Assembly (NCBI RefSeq): GCF_000745005.1
Contig: NZ_JQNB01000001.1
Location: forward strand, 3,279,501-3,343,500
DNA length: 64,000 bases
Direction: 5' to 3'
Source of the DNA: Luteibacter sp. 9135
Lineage (GTDB): Bacteria; Pseudomonadota; Gammaproteobacteria; Xanthomonadales; Rhodanobacteraceae
Below, piece after piece: positions 1 through 9,425 of the stretch. A model generated the notes under the pieces. That model had not been told where the DNA came from and did not search any database. It saw only the letters and a program-made list of their open reading frames with translations. Both the position numbers and the translations under genes were made by a program. The first letter of the stretch is position 1. Every line of letters starts with the position of its first letter.

Positions 1-1
1 G

Positions 2-3000
2 GGGTCGGGCAGGCTATTGCTTGTCGCTCATCACCTGGTTGTCGATGGTGTCTCCTGGCGCATCCTTCTCTCGGACCTGGAGCAGGCCTATCGCACGCTG
101 CAAGGCGGCCAGGCACCGTCCCTCGCACCCAAGACATCCTCGTTCCAGCAGTGGGGCGCGGCACTGGCGGCCCATGCGGCGTCGGACGCATTGCAGGGGG
201 AAAGGGCGTTCTGGCACGCGCAGTTCGCGGACCCGGTTCCGCCGTTCCCGGTGGACTTCGAGGCACGGCAGGCGCCCCGGCGCGGAACGACGCGCATCGT
301 TCGCCTCGGTCTGTCGGAAGGCGAGGCGGCAAAGCTCCTGCGAGAGTGCGGCGCTGCCTACCGCACCGACATCAACGAGCTCTTGCTGTCCGCCGTGTAC
401 CTTGGCATGCGCCGCTGGACGCGCGCGCCGGGCCTGCGGGTCATCCTCGAAGGGCATGGCCGGGAAGACCTGTTCGAGGCATTGGACACCACGCAGACCG
501 TGGGCTGGTTCACCACGACGTACCCATTGGCGCTTCGCTGCGACGACGTACAGATTCCAACTGTGATCCGGAGCGTCAAGGAACATTACCGGTCCGTCCC
601 GAACAAGGGCATCGGGTATGGCGTTCTGCGGTACCTGGCCGGCGACGCCGTGCTTGCGCAGGCGGAAAAAGGAAGCCGCGCGCAGGTGGTGTTCAATTAC
701 CTGGGCCAGTTCGACCAGACGTTCGACGACGCCTCGCTATTCCAGTTTGCTCCCGAATCCACCGGCACGGACGTCGATCCCGAGCGTCGCCGCGACCAGA
801 TCCTGGAGCTCAACGGCATGGTGGCCCTGGGCAAGCTCCAGTTCGAGCTGAGTTACAGCGACGAAGAGTTCACGTCGGCCAACATGGAAAGGCTGGCCGG
901 GTACATTGAAGGCGCATTGAAGTCGGTTATCGAGCATTGCGCACCTTCCGAGGGAACGGCACCCATCGCCGAACGCCCCCGAGCCGGGCTGCTGCCCAGC
1001 GATTTTCCGATGGCGCGCGTCACCCCTGCCGAGTTGGACACGTGGCAAGCGCGATACGACATCGAGAACCTCTATCCCGCCACGTCGATGCAGCAGGGCA
1101 TGCTCTATCACAGCATGCTCGACGCGAGCGCGTATGTGTCGCAGATCTACCCCACATTCACCGGCACCCTCGACGCGGCGCTCTTCCGCCAGGCGTGGCA
1201 GGCGGTGGTGGATCGATACGATATCCTCCGCACCGTGTTCGTCGGCGAAGGGGAACAGCTGCACCAGCTCGTGGTCCCCACGGTTGATATCCCTTGGGTG
1301 GAAGTGGACCTTCGCTCGTTGACGGAAGAGCAACAGGCCGAGCGATTCGAGGATGCGCGCCGGCGGGACAAGGCGCTTGGCTTTGACGCATCGTGCGCCC
1401 CGATGTTGCGAATCACCCTGTTCTGGCTGTCGGAGCGCCGCTTCAAGGTCCTGTGGAGCTCCCACCACATGCTCCTCGATGGCTGGTCGACGCCGCTGGT
1501 CTATCGCGACGTCATGACCGCCTATCAGGCGCTGCTGCGCGGCGAAGCGGCCCCGTTGCCGCCGGTCGCGCCGTTCTCGCACTATATTTCGTGGCTGCAG
1601 GCGCAGGACGGGAGCGCTGCGGCGAGTTACTGGAAGGCCCATCTGGCCGATGTGCGGCGGCCAACGCCCCTTGTGATCGACCGTATGCCAGGGGAAAGGG
1701 GCAGGGGACACCGGGCCAGGTCCGTGCAGTTGAGCCGCGAGGTATCCGACCGGCTCCAGGCGTTTGCCAAGCGCAGCCACACCACGGTGAATACCCTGAT
1801 GCAGCTGGCCTGGGGCTTGCTGCTGCACCGCTATAGCGGCGAGCAAACGGTGACGTTCGGCGCGACCATTTCGGGTCGGCCGGCGGCCGTGGCAGGCATC
1901 GAGTCGATGGTGGGCCTGTTCATCAACACCATCCCGGTCAAGGTTTCTTTCCAGCAGACCGACGTCGCGTCGCTGATCGCCACGCTTCACGCATCGTTCC
2001 AGGACAGTAACGACTACGGTTATCTGCCACTGTCCGAAGTGCAGTCGTACAGCCCGGTGGCAAGCCATACGCCCCTGTTCGACAGCCTGATCGCTTTCGA
2101 GAACTTCCCGATCGATGCCGCCACCGGCACGACGGCCGACGCGTCGAGTCATGGGCTCGCGATGGATGGGCTTGGATCCGACGAGCAGACGAATTACAAG
2201 CTCACGCTCGTTGCCACCATGCAGGAGGTGCTCACGATCAGTTGCCGCTATCGCGGTGACGACGTCGCTGAAGAGGCCGTCGAGGCACTGCTCCAGGGGC
2301 TTGTTGCCTTACTGGAACAGCTCCCGGTCAGCGATTCGGTGAGCTCGATCGAACTTCCGGACGATGCATTCCACACCCGTCTGCGCCGGGTTGCCTTGCA
2401 GTCCGACGATGCCGCACCGGCGGCCGGCGCGGTCGGCGACGTTCATGCCGCAGTGGCCCCGCGCACCGAAACCGAAGCGGACATGCTGGCTATCTGGCAA
2501 GACGTGCTTGCCGTGGAGATAACCAGCATCCGCGACGGCTTCTTCGATCTGGGTGGCAATTCGCTCAAGGCGATGCGCGTGGCGGGTCACGTTGCGGCGC
2601 ATTTCGGCATCGAGCGGTCGCTGAAGGCGCTCTTCATCCACAACACCATCGAAAGCCTGTCCAACTATGTCGACGGGCAGAAGCAGGTTGCCCGGGTGCA
2701 TATCCCCGTGGCCGACAAGGACGAAGCGATACCGCTTTCTTTCTCGCAGCAACAATTGTGGATCGTCGACCAGGTGAGCGGCGGCAGCCCGCATTACAAC
2801 ATGCCGTTCGCGCTGCGACTCCGCGGCGACCTCGATCGCAGTGCCATGCAGCGTGGCCTGGAAGCCATCATCGCGCGGCATGCCGTGTTGCGCACCGTGT
2901 TTGCCCGCACCGAGGCAGGCCCTGTGCAGGTGATTCAGCCGGCGGGCTCCATCGACTTTCCCGTCTTCGACCTGACGGGCCTCGATGAAAGCGCAAAAGC

Positions 3001-5113
3001 CGCAGCTGTCACCCGGCACATGAGTGACGAGGCTTCGACAGCCTTCCATCTCGAGCGTGACCGGCCCCTGCGCGTACGGCTGCTCGCCCTGGGCGAGCAG
3101 GACCACGTTCTTCTGCTCACCATGCACCACATTGCGTCCGATGGCTGGTCGATCGGCGTGCTTTCCAGCGAATTCGTCGCGCTCTATACCGCGCTTCGCG
3201 ACGGCCGGGAAGCCGTGCTGCCCGAGCTCGACATTCAGTATGCGGATTTCGCCCAATGGCAACGGACAGCGTTCGCAGAGGAGATGGAGCGACAGTGGAA
3301 GCACTGGGAGCATGTGCTGAAAGGGGCGCCGCCGTTGCATGCGCTGCCGCTCGACAAACCACGGCCGGCTCAACAGACGTTCACGGGCGCGGTGCATACC
3401 CATGTTGTCGATCGCGACCTGTGGGCCGCCTTGCATGCCCTGGGCAAGCAGTACGACGCCACCCCATTCATGGTGCTGCAAAGCGCCTATGCCACGCTAC
3501 TGAGCCGGTGGAGTCGCGAAACCGACATCGTTGTCGGCAGCCCCGTTGCAGGCCGTACCCATAAGCAACTGGGTGGCTTGATCGGCTTTTTCGTGAACAC
3601 CCTGGTGTTCCGCCACCAGCTTGGCCCGGAGAAGCGCTTCAGCGATGTGCTGGTCGAGAGCCGCAAGCAAGCCATCGACGCCTTCGCAAACCAGGATATT
3701 CCGCTGGAGATGCTTGTCGACCGGCTTCAGCCGGAACGAAGCTTGAGCCACAGCCCGGTCGTGCAGGTGATGTTTTCGCTGCAGAACCAGAATATGGGCG
3801 AACTCAGGCTGCCAGGCCTGGAGATCGAAGGTGTGGGCGAATCCGTGCCCGTGGCCAAGTTCGATCTCGAGCTGGATGCCGTGGAGCATAACGGCGAGCT
3901 GCATCTGGGGTGGCGGTATGCCACCAGCCTTTTCGAAGCGGCGACGATTGAGCGCATGGCGGCCAGCTTCCTGGTCCTGCTGCGGTCGATCGTCGAGGCA
4001 CCCGAGCGGTCGCTGCGCGAGTTGCCGCTCATGGCCACCGAGTTCGTCGCCCGCAAGGATTCACAGGTCAGGATCAGGGGTTACCACATCGACCCCGGCA
4101 GGGTCGAAGCCGCGCTGTCGGCCTGCCACGCCGTGCAGGAGGCGGCGGTCGTTGCAAGGAAAGACGCTGCAGGTGCGGACATGCTGGTGGCCTATGTGGT
4201 GCCGGCACAGGGCCAACCTTTGCTCCCTGTCGATCTTCGTGCCCAACTGGCAGCGGATATCCCGGAATATATGGTGCCTGCCGCGTTCGTTGCCCTGGAT
4301 GCATTTCCCACGACGCCGGATGGAAAGCGGGACATCGACGCGCTGCCGGCGCCGGCGCCTTCGCGTGCGGACGATCAGGCTTACGAGGCGCCCGTCGGTG
4401 TACGCGAAGAGACGCTGGCCGGCATCTGGCAGGAGCTTTTCGGCCTCGAACGGATCGGGCGCCAGGATAATTTCTTCGACATCGGCGGAAACTCGATCAG
4501 GGCGATCCAGACGGTGATGCAAGCGGGAAAGATCGGCCTGGATATAAAGATCGGCTCCATCTTCAAGCATCAGACCATCCAGGGCATCTGCGCCGCACAT
4601 GATGCGAACGTGGAGATGGCACCGGTGGCTGGCGAAGCCTTTGCACCACTGTCGCCGTATCAGCATGCCGTGCTCGAATCGGGAGCCGCGGCCGCGGGGT
4701 GCTGGCACGTGCAGGTCGAGGTCGGCCCAGACATCACCGAAACGCACTTCAGGCAGTGGGTCAAGGACACGCTCGCGTCACAGGGGGCACTCCGTTCCGT
4801 CATTCAGGAGAAAGATGGTTCGCACAGTGTCATTCGAGTCGAAGCCAATCGCGAACGGCTCCGCTCGGTTGTGAATGTGCACGACGTCACCGGAATGCGC
4901 GCCGAGGCGGTAGCTTCGACCTTGGAGGCGGCCCGGGCCGACGTGGAACACACGTTGGCGACACTCCAGGGGCTCTTGCTACGCGCCGCGCTTTTCGTTG
5001 GCGATGCATCGAGCATGGGCACGCTCAGTGTCCATCGTGCATTGCTGGACAAAGCGCAGTGGGATACGCTCTCCGAGCAATTCCGCTGTGCATTCTTAAG
5101 TACGGCGCGATAG
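2..5113 (+). CDS. NRPS, 3' part: E-C-PCP-C-(truncated A)-PCP-half C
   Basis: C-terminal 1,700 residues of a nonribosomal peptide synthetase; the frame is open at the left edge, so the start lies outside. Residues are counted from the TTG at 17. Domains: epimerization (1-300; HHLVVDGVSW at 5-14), condensation (345-770; HHMLLDGWS at 483-491), carrier (820-890; Ser849 in GGNSL), condensation (904-1335; HHIASDGWS at 1037-1045), an adenylation remnant (1341-1446), carrier (1463-1530; Ser1493 in GGNSI), then about 150 residues of the N-lobe of a condensation domain. The first module has no A domain. The second goes from the C-domain end (ELPLM) straight into core A8 (KDSQVRIRGY) and keeps the A10 lysine (DGKRD, Lys1437) but has no AMP-binding core. 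The terminal half C has VHRALLDK instead of HHxxxDG. No TE is fused. An upstream E domain implies a D-residue before this part. Confidence 0.93.
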   Translation, partial: GSGRLLLVAHHLVVDGVSWRILLSDLEQAYRTLQGGQAPSLAPKTSSFQQWGAALAAHAASDALQGERAFWHAQFADPVPPFPVDFEARQAPRRGTTRIVRLGLSEGEAAKLLRECGAAYRTDINELLLSAVYLGMRRWTRAPGLRVILEGHGREDLFEALDTTQTVGWFTTTYPLALRCDDVQIPTVIRSVKEHYRSVPNKGIGYGVLRYLAGDAVLAQAEKGSRAQVVFNYLGQFDQTFDDASLFQFAPESTGTDVDPERRRDQILELNGMVALGKLQFELSYSDEEFTSANMERLAGYIEGALKSVIEHCAPSEGTAPIAERPRAGLLPSDFPMARVTPAELDTWQARYDIENLYPATSMQQGMLYHSMLDASAYVSQIYPTFTGTLDAALFRQAWQAVVDRYDILRTVFVGEGEQLHQLVVPTVDIPWVEVDLRSLTEEQQAERFEDARRRDKALGFDASCAPMLRITLFWLSERRFKVLWSSHHMLLDGWSTPLVYRDVMTAYQALLRGEAAPLPPVAPFSHYISWLQAQDGSAAASYWKAHLADVRRPTPLVIDRMPGERGRGHRARSVQLSREVSDRLQAFAKRSHTTVNTLMQLAWGLLLHRYSGEQTVTFGATISGRPAAVAGIESMVGLFINTIPVKVSFQQTDVASLIATLHASFQDSNDYGYLPLSEVQSYSPVASHTPLFDSLIAFENFPIDAATGTTADASSHGLAMDGLGSDEQTNYKLTLVATMQEVLTISCRYRGDDVAEEAVEALLQGLVALLEQLPVSDSVSSIELPDDAFHTRLRRVALQSDDAAPAAGAVGDVHAAVAPRTETEADMLAIWQDVLAVEITSIRDGFFDLGGNSLKAMRVAGHVAAHFGIERSLKALFIHNTIESLSNYVDGQKQVARVHIPVADKDEAIPLSFSQQQLWIVDQVSGGSPHYNMPFALRLRGDLDRSAMQRGLEAIIARHAVLRTVFARTEAGPVQVIQPAGSIDFPVFDLTGLDESAKAAAVTRHMSDEASTAFHLERDRPLRVRLLALGEQDHVLLLTMHHIASDGWSIGVLSSEFVALYTALRDGREAVLPELDIQYADFAQWQRTAFAEEMERQWKHWEHVLKGAPPLHALPLDKPRPAQQTFTGAVHTHVVDRDLWAALHALGKQYDATPFMVLQSAYATLLSRWSRETDIVVGSPVAGRTHKQLGGLIGFFVNTLVFRHQLGPEKRFSDVLVESRKQAIDAFANQDIPLEMLVDRLQPERSLSHSPVVQVMFSLQNQNMGELRLPGLEIEGVGESVPVAKFDLELDAVEHNGELHLGWRYATSLFEAATIERMAASFLVLLRSIVEAPERSLRELPLMATEFVARKDSQVRIRGYHIDPGRVEAALSACHAVQEAAVVARKDAAGADMLVAYVVPAQGQPLLPVDLRAQLAADIPEYMVPAAFVALDAFPTTPDGKRDIDALPAPAPSRADDQAYEAPVGVREETLAGIWQELFGLERIGRQDNFFDIGGNSIRAIQTVMQAGKIGLDIKIGSIFKHQTIQGICAAHDANVEMAPVAGEAFAPLSPYQHAVLESGAAAAGCWHVQVEVGPDITETHFRQWVKDTLASQGALRSVIQEKDGSHSVIRVEANRERLRSVVNVHDVTGMRAEAVASTLEAARADVEHTLATLQGLLLRAALFVGDASSMGTLSVHRALLDKAQWDTLSEQFRCAFLSTAR

Positions 5114-5173
5114 GGGCGGGCGCTGGACATTGCCACAAGCTGCGATCGGATACCGCTCGCGGGGGGAACAAAC

Positions 5174-6112
5174 ATGGATTTGCCGGAAACGCATTGTTCG
5201 ACCGTCGTCGAACTGAACCAATCGTCCGCGCGACGTGTCGTTTTCTGCGTGCACCCCGCTGGCGGGGGCGTAGGATATTACGAGGGGCTGGCAAGGGCAC
5301 TCGAGCAGCACGCGAAGCTGTACGCGCTCGAGGAGCCGTTCATCTATGGTGACTTTTCCTACGGTTCCTTACCGGAACTGGCGGAATACCACGTGGATGT
5401 CATTCGCTCCATTCAACCCGACGGCCCCTACACGATCTTCGGTTACTGCTCCGGCGGCGTCATCGCCTACGAAGTGGCGTGCCAACTCCAGCTTGCCGGC
5501 GCGGAAGTCGATTCCGTATCCCTGTTTGGTTCCGGCCGTGTCAGCGGTTTCGACCCTGAGGAGCGGGAGCGTGTCACGTTCTTGCGCGACTACATCGCAG
5601 CGCGCTATGGCATCGAGCTGGGTGGGCTGGATTGGGAGCGCATGGAGACCTTCAGTTTCCGCGAGGTAGCCGATGTCATCGTGGATAGCTTGCGCCGACA
5701 AGGCATACCCGAAGCGGGCAGCGATCTCGAGTGGGCCGCAAGGTGCATCGAATCGATGTGCCTCATGCGCCAGGCGACGCGCAAGTACCGCGCGCCGCGC
5801 TCCAAGCTCGACGTTTTTCTTTATGAGTGGCATTACCTGGATCCGGTAATCGCGGAGCAGATCAAGCCGTGGTGCGACTGGAATACGCTGACCGAGGGAA
5901 AGCTGACGGTGGTAGCGCCTCCGGAACGCGAAGGGCCAGGGGTGGACATCATGTATCCGCCCTATCTCGAGCAGACGGTCGACCGGGTGAAACAGATCAC
6001 GCTGGGGTTGGGCAGGCTGCGTGATGTGCGATGCCGAACGGACGTTTTTCGCGGTGATGTAATCGAGGCCAATCGTCCGCGTGCGGGTAGCACACGCTCC
6101 CGAATCGGATAG
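5174..6112 (+). CDS. Thioesterase (alpha/beta-hydrolase) with Cys nucleophile
   Basis: Stand-alone NRPS-type thioesterase of 312 aa, 60 bp after the first NRPS gene. It shows the usual N-terminal strand and oxyanion region (VVFCVHPAGGGVGYY) and a nucleophile elbow, FGYCSGG, in which Cys92 (codon 5447-5449) takes the place of the common Ser of GxSxG. NRPS thioesterases with Cys are a known minority type, often linked to strained or otherwise difficult release chemistry. Its role would be release or cyclisation of the product, or proofreading of carrier domains. In the C-terminal part (APPEREGPGVDIMYPPY) I cannot place the usual catalytic His by eye. The last roughly 35 residues look non-homologous, so the gene may be divergent or partly decayed at its 3' end. 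Confidence 0.8.
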   Translation: MDLPETHCSTVVELNQSSARRVVFCVHPAGGGVGYYEGLARALEQHAKLYALEEPFIYGDFSYGSLPELAEYHVDVIRSIQPDGPYTIFGYCSGGVIAYEVACQLQLAGAEVDSVSLFGSGRVSGFDPEERERVTFLRDYIAARYGIELGGLDWERMETFSFREVADVIVDSLRRQGIPEAGSDLEWAARCIESMCLMRQATRKYRAPRSKLDVFLYEWHYLDPVIAEQIKPWCDWNTLTEGKLTVVAPPEREGPGVDIMYPPYLEQTVDRVKQITLGLGRLRDVRCRTDVFRGDVIEANRPRAGSTRSRIG

Positions 6113-6189
6113 AATCGATTGGCACAATTGGCGTGACAACCACTGGCGTTGGGGCCTTGGTTGGGGGTTGCTTTGGCAACAAGGATGCA

Positions 6190-6196
6190 AAGGAGA
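6190..6196 (+). promoter_or_regulatory. Ribosome binding site fixing the start of the second NRPS
   Basis: AAGGAGA lies 6 bp before GTG 6203 and supports that codon. An upstream in-frame TTG at 6149 and ATG at 6185 are possible but have no comparable site. ATG 6215 is the other plausible start. Confidence 0.6.
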
Positions 6197-6202
6197 GCCG
6201 TT

Positions 6203-9200
6203 GTGCACGCAAGCATGTTGCAACTTACGCCGACGCAGCGCGATATCTACCTTGAAGGGAAGCACTTCGGGGGCGCTGTCAACAACATCGGCGGTTGCCA
6301 GAAATATTTCTGCGCGCTGGACACGGCGCGATTTGCTCGTGCACGCCAGTTGGTGCTGGATGGAAACGATGCCTACAGGTTGCGTTTTCGCGAGGTCACG
6401 GGCGGCTGTGAGCCGTTACTTACCGACCGGCTTCCGGGCCCGCTGCCCATACACGACCATTCCGGCAGGAGCGATGCGAGGGAGGTGGCGAGGGAGTGGA
6501 TTCTCGATCGGTTCCGGACACCGTTCGACGACCTGTCCGGCGACGTCTTCGAAGACGCGCTGATCAAGGTGGCCGAAGGGGAGTACTGGTACTTCGCCAA
6601 AGCGCATCACCTCATCATGGATGGCTGGGGCTTCGCGCTGCAGATGCAGCGATGTATCGAGTTCTACGCGCAACTTTCGCAGGGATCGACCCAACGCGTC
6701 GCGGCGCCCTCGTTTGTCGATTACATGGGCGCGCAGGCGGCCTACCACGGAAGCGCGTCCTACGCGCAAAGCCGCGACTACTGGCTGGCACAGTACGACA
6801 CCATCCCGCGGCCATTGTTTGCGTCGAAACCCGCTGCTGGTAATCGGCCACCCGCGCGCAGCAGCCGTACCAGCACGACCATCGCTCCCGCACTCTTTCA
6901 CGCGCTGGATGAACTGGCGCGCAGGGCAGGGACACCTATCGTGTCCCTGTTCCAGACAGCGCTTTACGTTTACTTTTCCAGGGCGTACGGCTGCGACGAT
7001 CTGGTGATTTGTTCCCCGGTACACAACCGACGGACGGCCGCCGAGAAATCGATCATCGGTGCCCTGGTGAATGTGAATGCCACGCGCTTCACCGTGCCGG
7101 GCAACCCCCACTTCAGTGAGTTGCTGCGCGATGTCGCCCAGTGGCAGCGCAGGAATTACCGTCATGGTCGTTTCCCCATGGGCGACTTGGTGCGAGCCCT
7201 GCGCGAGCGACACCCCTCGTGGGAGGGGCAGCTTCACCAGGTTGCCTTCAACTATCAGAAGCTCGATTTCGAACTGGGTGTCGACGGGCATGCGGTTCAA
7301 ACCGAATACCTCACGCACGACCGTGAACGGACTCCGCTGACCTTCGTGGTATGCGACTACGGCGAGGCGCAGGATATCGCTCTTCACCTGGATTACCGCA
7401 CCGATTATTTCGACGCGGCGGAGTCCACGGCGATCCTCGATCGGCTGCATGGGCTGTTGGGCCAGCTGGCTTGGGAAGACGATCGCCCAATCGGTACCTA
7501 CAGGCTCCCGACCGTCGCCGAAGCCGACAAGCTGCTGGGCGACTGGAGCGGCTCGACGTCGCCTCTGCGCCGCGGCGTTCGACTGCACCAGCTCTTCGAG
7601 GAACAGGTGGCGCGGACGCCCGATGCCATCGCGGTCGCATGCGGCGACCAGGTGGTGACATATGAGGCGTTGGACGCGCAGGCCTCCCGGGTTGCCCGTC
7701 GCCTGGGCGCGCTCGGCGTTGGACCCGAGCGCTTCGTCGGGGTCTGCCACAGCCGCACGCCGCAGATGCTTGCGGCCATTCTGGGCATCCTGAAGTCCGG
7801 TGCGGCCTATGTGCCGCTAGACCCGGCATACCCGGCCGCGCGGATCCAGTACATCCTCGGCGACGCCGGAGTCGAGGCGGTGTTGGCCGATGGGCCGGGG
7901 CGCCTCGCCTTGCCGGCGGGCACGCCAAATATCATCGGCATGGAAGAGCTTCTTGGTGAACAGCCCGATACGCCACAAGCCTTCCGCGTTCCCGACCATG
8001 TCGCGCCTTCCGATGCCAATCTTGCCTATGTGATCTACACCTCGGGCTCGACCGGCAACCCCAAGGGCGTGTTGATCGAACATCGCCAGGCCGCCGCGTT
8101 CGTACAGTGGGCGTTGGAGACGTTCAGCAGGGACGACCTTGCAGCGGTGCTGGCCGCCACCTCCGTGTGCTTCGATCTTTCCGTGTTCGAAATGTTCGTG
8201 CCGCTCGCCATGGGTGGCCGCGTGGTGCTGGTCGACAACGTGCTGGCCTTACGAGGCAGTGGCATCGCCGATGTCACCCTGGTCAACACGGTTCCGTCCG
8301 CGGTGCGGTCGTTGCTGGAGGCATTGGCGATCCCCCGCTCGGTACGTTGCATCAACCTGGCAGGCGAACTGCTGCGGCAAGACCTCGTCGACGCGCTTTA
8401 CGAACTGCCCGGCGTGGTGGTGAACGATCTGTATGGCCCCTCCGAGGACACCACGTACTCCACGTGGTGCCGTCGCGAAAGGCATGGTCACGAGACCATA
8501 GGCCGGCCCATCGCCAATACCCAGGTCTACGTGCTCGACCACCTTGGCGGCCTGCTGCCGCCGGGTCTGCCGGGCGAGCTGCACATTGCCGGGGCTGGCC
8601 TCGCACGCGGCTACCTGAACCAGCCTGCGCTGACCGATGAGAAATTCATCGTTCACCCGCTTATCGGCAAGCGCCTGTATCGAACCGGCGACCTCGTTCG
8701 GTTCGATACAAGCGGCAACCTGCAATACAGCGGACGCATCGACAACCAGGTGAAGGTTCGCGGATTCCGCGTCGAGCTCGGTGAGATCGAAGCCCAGATC
8801 AACCGGCACCCCGGGATCGGCGACTGCGCAGTTGTCGCGCGCGACGACGCCGGTCCGGAAGCCGGCCTCACCATGGTTGGATATCTCGTTGCCAAGGATG
8901 GCGAGCCGGCAAGCGACACTGGGGCACGATTGCTCTCGGACGATGTCATCGCCCATTTGTCCGCGGCGCTGCCGGCGTACATGGTTCCTTCCACGTTCGT
9001 CGTCCTTCCCGAGCTTCCGCTGACGGCAAACGGAAAGTTCGACCGAAAGGCGCTGCCGGCGCCGGGAAGCATCCCACGGCATGCGCATTCGGTCATCGAG
9101 CCACGGAGCGACGTCGAGCGCAGGTTGCAGCGTTTATGGGCCACCCTGTTGCCCACCGACAATCCGGGTATCCAGCATAGCTTCTTCGCCTGCGGGGGCG

Positions 9201-9397
9201 ATTCGCTGCTCCTGATGCGCCTGGCAACCGCCATCGAGAGGGAGTTCGCGGTTGCGCTCGACCTGTCCGAGCTCTTTGCGTGCCCAACGATCGAGATGCA
9301 AGCCACGCTCGTCGACCAGAAGACCGCCTTGGGCAGGATTCTCGGCGCCGTACGGTCCACCGAAGACGAATCGCGCTCCAACCAAATCACTCTGTAG
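6203..9397 (+). CDS. NRPS single module C-A-PCP (alanine-type code)
   Basis: A one-module synthetase of about 1,064 aa: condensation (residues 5-435, HHLIMDGWG near 135), adenylation (about 452-952) and carrier (Ser1001 in GGDSL). The A domain has complete cores: YTSGSTGNPKG, YGPSEDTTY, YRTGDL, QVKVRGFRVELGEIE and the A10 motif NGKFDRKAL. Reading the specificity pocket against GrsA by eye (anchors FDLSVF, VNTVPS, NLAGE, LYGPSEDTTY) gives D-L-F-N-N-A-L-T-Y-K, a code I associate with alanine. The condensation domain opens directly at LTPTQRDIYL with no docking helix. No E, MT or TE domain is present. The gene lies between the thioesterase and the exporter. Start chosen from the strong site at 6190-6196. 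Confidence 0.92.
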   Translation: MHASMLQLTPTQRDIYLEGKHFGGAVNNIGGCQKYFCALDTARFARARQLVLDGNDAYRLRFREVTGGCEPLLTDRLPGPLPIHDHSGRSDAREVAREWILDRFRTPFDDLSGDVFEDALIKVAEGEYWYFAKAHHLIMDGWGFALQMQRCIEFYAQLSQGSTQRVAAPSFVDYMGAQAAYHGSASYAQSRDYWLAQYDTIPRPLFASKPAAGNRPPARSSRTSTTIAPALFHALDELARRAGTPIVSLFQTALYVYFSRAYGCDDLVICSPVHNRRTAAEKSIIGALVNVNATRFTVPGNPHFSELLRDVAQWQRRNYRHGRFPMGDLVRALRERHPSWEGQLHQVAFNYQKLDFELGVDGHAVQTEYLTHDRERTPLTFVVCDYGEAQDIALHLDYRTDYFDAAESTAILDRLHGLLGQLAWEDDRPIGTYRLPTVAEADKLLGDWSGSTSPLRRGVRLHQLFEEQVARTPDAIAVACGDQVVTYEALDAQASRVARRLGALGVGPERFVGVCHSRTPQMLAAILGILKSGAAYVPLDPAYPAARIQYILGDAGVEAVLADGPGRLALPAGTPNIIGMEELLGEQPDTPQAFRVPDHVAPSDANLAYVIYTSGSTGNPKGVLIEHRQAAAFVQWALETFSRDDLAAVLAATSVCFDLSVFEMFVPLAMGGRVVLVDNVLALRGSGIADVTLVNTVPSAVRSLLEALAIPRSVRCINLAGELLRQDLVDALYELPGVVVNDLYGPSEDTTYSTWCRRERHGHETIGRPIANTQVYVLDHLGGLLPPGLPGELHIAGAGLARGYLNQPALTDEKFIVHPLIGKRLYRTGDLVRFDTSGNLQYSGRIDNQVKVRGFRVELGEIEAQINRHPGIGDCAVVARDDAGPEAGLTMVGYLVAKDGEPASDTGARLLSDDVIAHLSAALPAYMVPSTFVVLPELPLTANGKFDRKALPAPGSIPRHAHSVIEPRSDVERRLQRLWATLLPTDNPGIQHSFFACGGDSLLLMRLATAIEREFAVALDLSELFACPTIEMQATLVDQKTALGRILGAVRSTEDESRSNQITL

Positions 9398-9425
9398 CAA
9401 CGATTTCCCTATAGGCAGGTCGCTT

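Noticed and set aside
737..2152. 471-aa frame on the - strand
   Set aside because: Lies wholly inside the first NRPS gene on the other strand; Arg/Gly/His-rich composition of an antisense shadow.
6149..6202. TTG start for the single-module NRPS
   Set aside because: No ribosome site; AAGGAGA supports GTG 6203 at the proper domain start.
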